Of a DNA stretch of 64,000 nt, positions 61,608-64,000 are shown in pieces (position 1 is the first letter of the stretch; each line of letters opens with the position of its first letter). The DNA comes from Wocania arenilitoris. GTDB taxonomy: Bacteria > Bacteroidota > Bacteroidia > Flavobacteriales > Flavobacteriaceae. Where the stretch lies: NCBI RefSeq assembly GCF_021728535.1, contig NZ_JAKKDU010000004.1, positions 197,021 to 261,020 of the forward strand, in the 5' to 3' direction. The position numbers and the translations under genes are program-made. The notes below the pieces were generated by a model, which searched no databases, was not told the origin of the DNA, and was given only the letters and a program-made list of their open reading frames with translations.

Positions 61608-63596
61608 ATGAATAGATTAATTTTAGTATTGTTTTTAGTGTTTATGTTTAATAATATAAATGCTCAAGTAAAACAAAGGCCTTCAAAAGGAAAGATAGAG
61701 CGTAATAAAAAACAAGATACTCTAAATTCGTCTATAAATAAGAAACTAATATCGGAAAATTCAGGAAAAGAAAAAAAAGCAAAAATTCAAGACTACCTAA
61801 TAATCTCTCATAAAAAAGATACAACATACGTAGATACAACCCTAACTATACTAAAAGAATATAAGTTTAACTACCTAAGAAAAGATAATTTCGGATTAAT
61901 GCCTTTCTCAAATTTAGGGCAAACCTATAATAGTTTAACTTATAATTTTCATAATACTAGTTTAATGCCAAGTTTTGGAGCCAGAGCTAGACATTTTAAT
62001 TATATGGAGGTTGAGGATATTAATTACTTCCGCGTACCAACACCATTAACAGAATTAATGTTTAAAACAGCTTTCGAGCAAGGGCAACTAGCAGACTCTT
62101 TCTTTACGATAAACACGACACCACAATTAAATTTTTCTATAGCATACAAAGGGCTTCGGTCATTAGGCAAATATCAAAATTTGTTAACAAGTACGGGTAA
62201 TTTTCGATTTACAACAAACTACCAAACTAAAAACAAACGTTATTGGGCAAGAGCACATATGGTAACTCAAGATTTATTAAATCAAGAAAATGGAGGATTG
62301 CAAGATGCTATGATAGAGAATTTTGAAAATGGAGTTAAAGAATTTTTAGATCGCTCAATTCTAGAAGTAAATTTTGAGAATGCCGAAAACATTCTAAAAG
62401 GAAAACGCTTTCATTTAGAACACAATTATAGTATTATTAGTAAGAAAGATTCACTTTCAAAAAACAAACTAAGTATAGGTCATATAATATCTTTAAAAGA
62501 CAAATCATATCAATATGATCAATCAAGTACAAATACATCTTATTTTGGTAATGGATTTTCAAGCTCAGGTTTTAGAGATCGGGTTACGCTTGAAAACTTA
62601 TACAATCAACTCCAATTAAATTTTAGTAACAATATAATTGGTGATCTACAATTTAACGTAAGTAGTAATAATTATAATTACGGATACAATAAAGTTGTTG
62701 TATTAAATGGCAACACAATACCTAATAGATTAAAAGGTAATGTGCTTTCTACTGGAGGTAAATACCGTAAACAATTTAAAAATTTCGAGTTACATGGAGA
62801 ATTAGGAATAAATGTTTCGGGAGATTTTAATGGAAACTTTATAAAAGCACACGCTATTTTCAAATTAAATAATGATTTGTCAGCAATAGCATCAATAAAT
62901 CATAGTTCTAAGGCACCTAATTATAACGTTTTATTATATCAAAGCAATTACACAAATTACAATTGGAGAAGTAATTTTAATAATACCGAAACACAGCAAT
63001 TAGTATTTCAATTAAAATCAAAAAAGATAGCCAATATAATGGTCGATTATTCAACAATAAACGATTATACTTATTTCAAAAGAGATGCTACAGGAATTCC
63101 AGAAGACGAGTTTATTCCAATCAAGCCATTTCAAAATAATAAAACAATTAACTATTTAAGGGTTAAATTAGATAAAGAAATTAAGGTTGGTAAATTTGCA
63201 TTTCATAACACTATATTGTACCAAAATACTCAAGACGAAAACAACGTGTTAAATGTGCCACAATTTACCACTCGAAATACACTTTATTATTCTAGTCATC
63301 TTTTTAAAAAAGCCATGTATTTGCAAACAGGAGTAACATTTAATTATTTTACAGAATATCAAATGAATGACTACGATCCCCTTTTAGCAGAATTCTATGT
63401 GCAAACTGAAGAAGAATATGGAGGTTTTCCAAGGCTAGATTTCTTTATAAACGCAAAAATCCGCCAAACAAGAATTTATCTAAAAGCAGAACATTTTAAC
63501 TCTGCATTCACAGGTTATAATTATTTTGCAGCACCAAATAACCCATATCGAGATTTCACAATTCGTTTCGGCGTAGTTTGGAACTTCTTTATGTAG
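61608..63596 (+). CDS. Putative porin (Porin_10-like outer-membrane barrel)
   Basis: The ATG at 61608 (MNRLILVLFLVF) starts a signal peptide ending NAQ; an upstream TTG would add only seven residues. The 662-residue mature protein is rich in Asn, Tyr and aromatic alternating strands throughout, and the end RDFTIRFGVVWNFFM has the aromatic C-terminus of an outer-membrane barrel. It fits the Bacteroidota putative porin family. It probably lets solutes cross the outer membrane. Confidence 0.85.
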   Translation: MNRLILVLFLVFMFNNINAQVKQRPSKGKIERNKKQDTLNSSINKKLISENSGKEKKAKIQDYLIISHKKDTTYVDTTLTILKEYKFNYLRKDNFGLMPFSNLGQTYNSLTYNFHNTSLMPSFGARARHFNYMEVEDINYFRVPTPLTELMFKTAFEQGQLADSFFTINTTPQLNFSIAYKGLRSLGKYQNLLTSTGNFRFTTNYQTKNKRYWARAHMVTQDLLNQENGGLQDAMIENFENGVKEFLDRSILEVNFENAENILKGKRFHLEHNYSIISKKDSLSKNKLSIGHIISLKDKSYQYDQSSTNTSYFGNGFSSSGFRDRVTLENLYNQLQLNFSNNIIGDLQFNVSSNNYNYGYNKVVVLNGNTIPNRLKGNVLSTGGKYRKQFKNFELHGELGINVSGDFNGNFIKAHAIFKLNNDLSAIASINHSSKAPNYNVLLYQSNYTNYNWRSNFNNTETQQLVFQLKSKKIANIMVDYSTINDYTYFKRDATGIPEDEFIPIKPFQNNKTINYLRVKLDKEIKVGKFAFHNTILYQNTQDENNVLNVPQFTTRNTLYYSSHLFKKAMYLQTGVTFNYFTEYQMNDYDPLLAEFYVQTEEEYGGFPRLDFFINAKIRQTRIYLKAEHFNSAFTGYNYFAAPNNPYRDFTIRFGVVWNFFM

Positions 63597-63887
63597 TTTT
63601 TTATTTTGTTGTGTTCCTTTTCAAAAAAAAAGCAAGGTCCGGGGCTATCTGTTAAAAATTTTGGCTCGATGCTAGCCTTGCCAAAATAGTGCATCAAGGC
63701 AAAATGAATAATATTTTTTTATACAACCAATCGTTTTCGTGCATCAAAAATCGTTCAACTTAGCATTTTCATACGAGATAACACCTTGTAATTTTTAAAA
63801 AAACAAAAAAATATTAGCTATAACCCTCAGATAACGAGTTTATTAAAACAGACAAAAAGATAGTGATAAAAAAAAGGTAAAAAAGTC
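63597..63887. other. Intergenic region with long inverted repeats
   Basis: No gene. GCAAGG (63632-63637) / CCTTGC (63676-63681) and ATTTTGGC (63658-63665) / GCCAAAAT (63680-63687) form nested inverted repeats that could fold into a large hairpin; no simple T-run follows. The remainder is AT-rich. Confidence 0.45.
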
Positions 63888-64000
63888 ATTGTGTAAATAA
63901 AAAAGGGTAGTATGTTTGCACGCTCAAAACGGGTAAAATTGTTTTGTAATAAGTTCATTTATAGTTATCGATTTAAAGATAAAAAAGGCTATGATAATTT
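63888..64000 (+). promoter_or_regulatory. Strong promoter and leader, probably of an rRNA operon
   Basis: ATTG (63888-63891) and TATGTTTG (63911-63918) are 19 bases apart, a Bacteroidota consensus promoter. The downstream GCACGCTCAAAACGGG and a 75-base leader without a reading frame resemble flavobacterial rRNA leaders by recall. The window ends at GATAATTT, just before where a 16S sequence would be expected. Confidence 0.55.

Overview
The window is AT-rich bacterial chromosome from a marine-type member of the Flavobacteriaceae (Bacteroidota). This rests on type IX secretion and gliding genes (gldJ, porU, porV), a T9SS type B sorting domain, promoters of the TTTG / TAnnTTTG type, no Shine-Dalgarno sequences, and many flavobacterial lipoproteins and outer-membrane barrels. 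The species cannot be named from sequence alone.

Layout. 1-5571 (minus): an operon of an FAD oxidoreductase, a membrane polyferredoxin, a MORN/YwqK-type protein and two family 2 glycosyltransferases; the last runs off the window. 5772-10463 (plus): a DUF547 protein, an exported barrel-like protein, a GH113-like lipoprotein glycosidase, a small lipoprotein and a POTRA/Omp85-like protein. A dispersed repeat and a metallophosphatase follow. 11372-12901 (minus): an exported protein with a carboxypeptidase regulatory-like domain. 12987-18981 (minus): a compact arsenosugar biosynthesis operon (CMD-like protein, ArsS, exported rhodanese, TIGR04282-type transferase, purine nucleoside phosphorylase, ArsM, DUF547, TIGR04283-type glycosyltransferase). 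19105-22790 (plus): an NhaP-type antiporter and a PIF1-like helicase.

22804-29184 looks like an accessory island. It is bounded by two perfect 17-bp direct repeats lying between the 3' ends of two convergent housekeeping genes. It holds a GHKL ATPase with a C-terminal nuclease-like domain, an oppositely oriented pair (SF1 helicase and a DUF2290-like protein), a small Glyoxalase_8-like protein and a long non-coding tract rich in small repeats. This is the best candidate in the window for an undescribed, probably defence- or DNA-maintenance-related, system.

29241-38552: acyl-CoA dehydrogenase, AnmK, a Glu/Leu dehydrogenase, NhaD antiporter, ExbB-ExbD-TonB, FolC and a DUF6263-like protein, then tRNA-Val(TAC). 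38868-47350: murF and gldJ on the minus strand, divergent from porU-porV. 47442-52505: cytidine deaminase, pyruvate dehydrogenase E1-alpha and E2, an M28 peptidase and an SDR. 52584-56547: a large T9SS type B cargo protein and a HAD hydrolase. 56553-61387 (minus): a nucleoid-associated protein, an apparent OmpA-family gene remnant, a large beta-propeller lipoprotein and RNase HII. 61608-63596: a putative porin. The window closes on a strong promoter and leader that probably drive an rRNA operon starting just beyond base 64000.

The genes form several working units: arsenic detoxification to an organoarsenical sugar, Na+/H+ exchange (two antiporters), TonB energisation, T9SS secretion with a cargo protein, and pyruvate oxidation.
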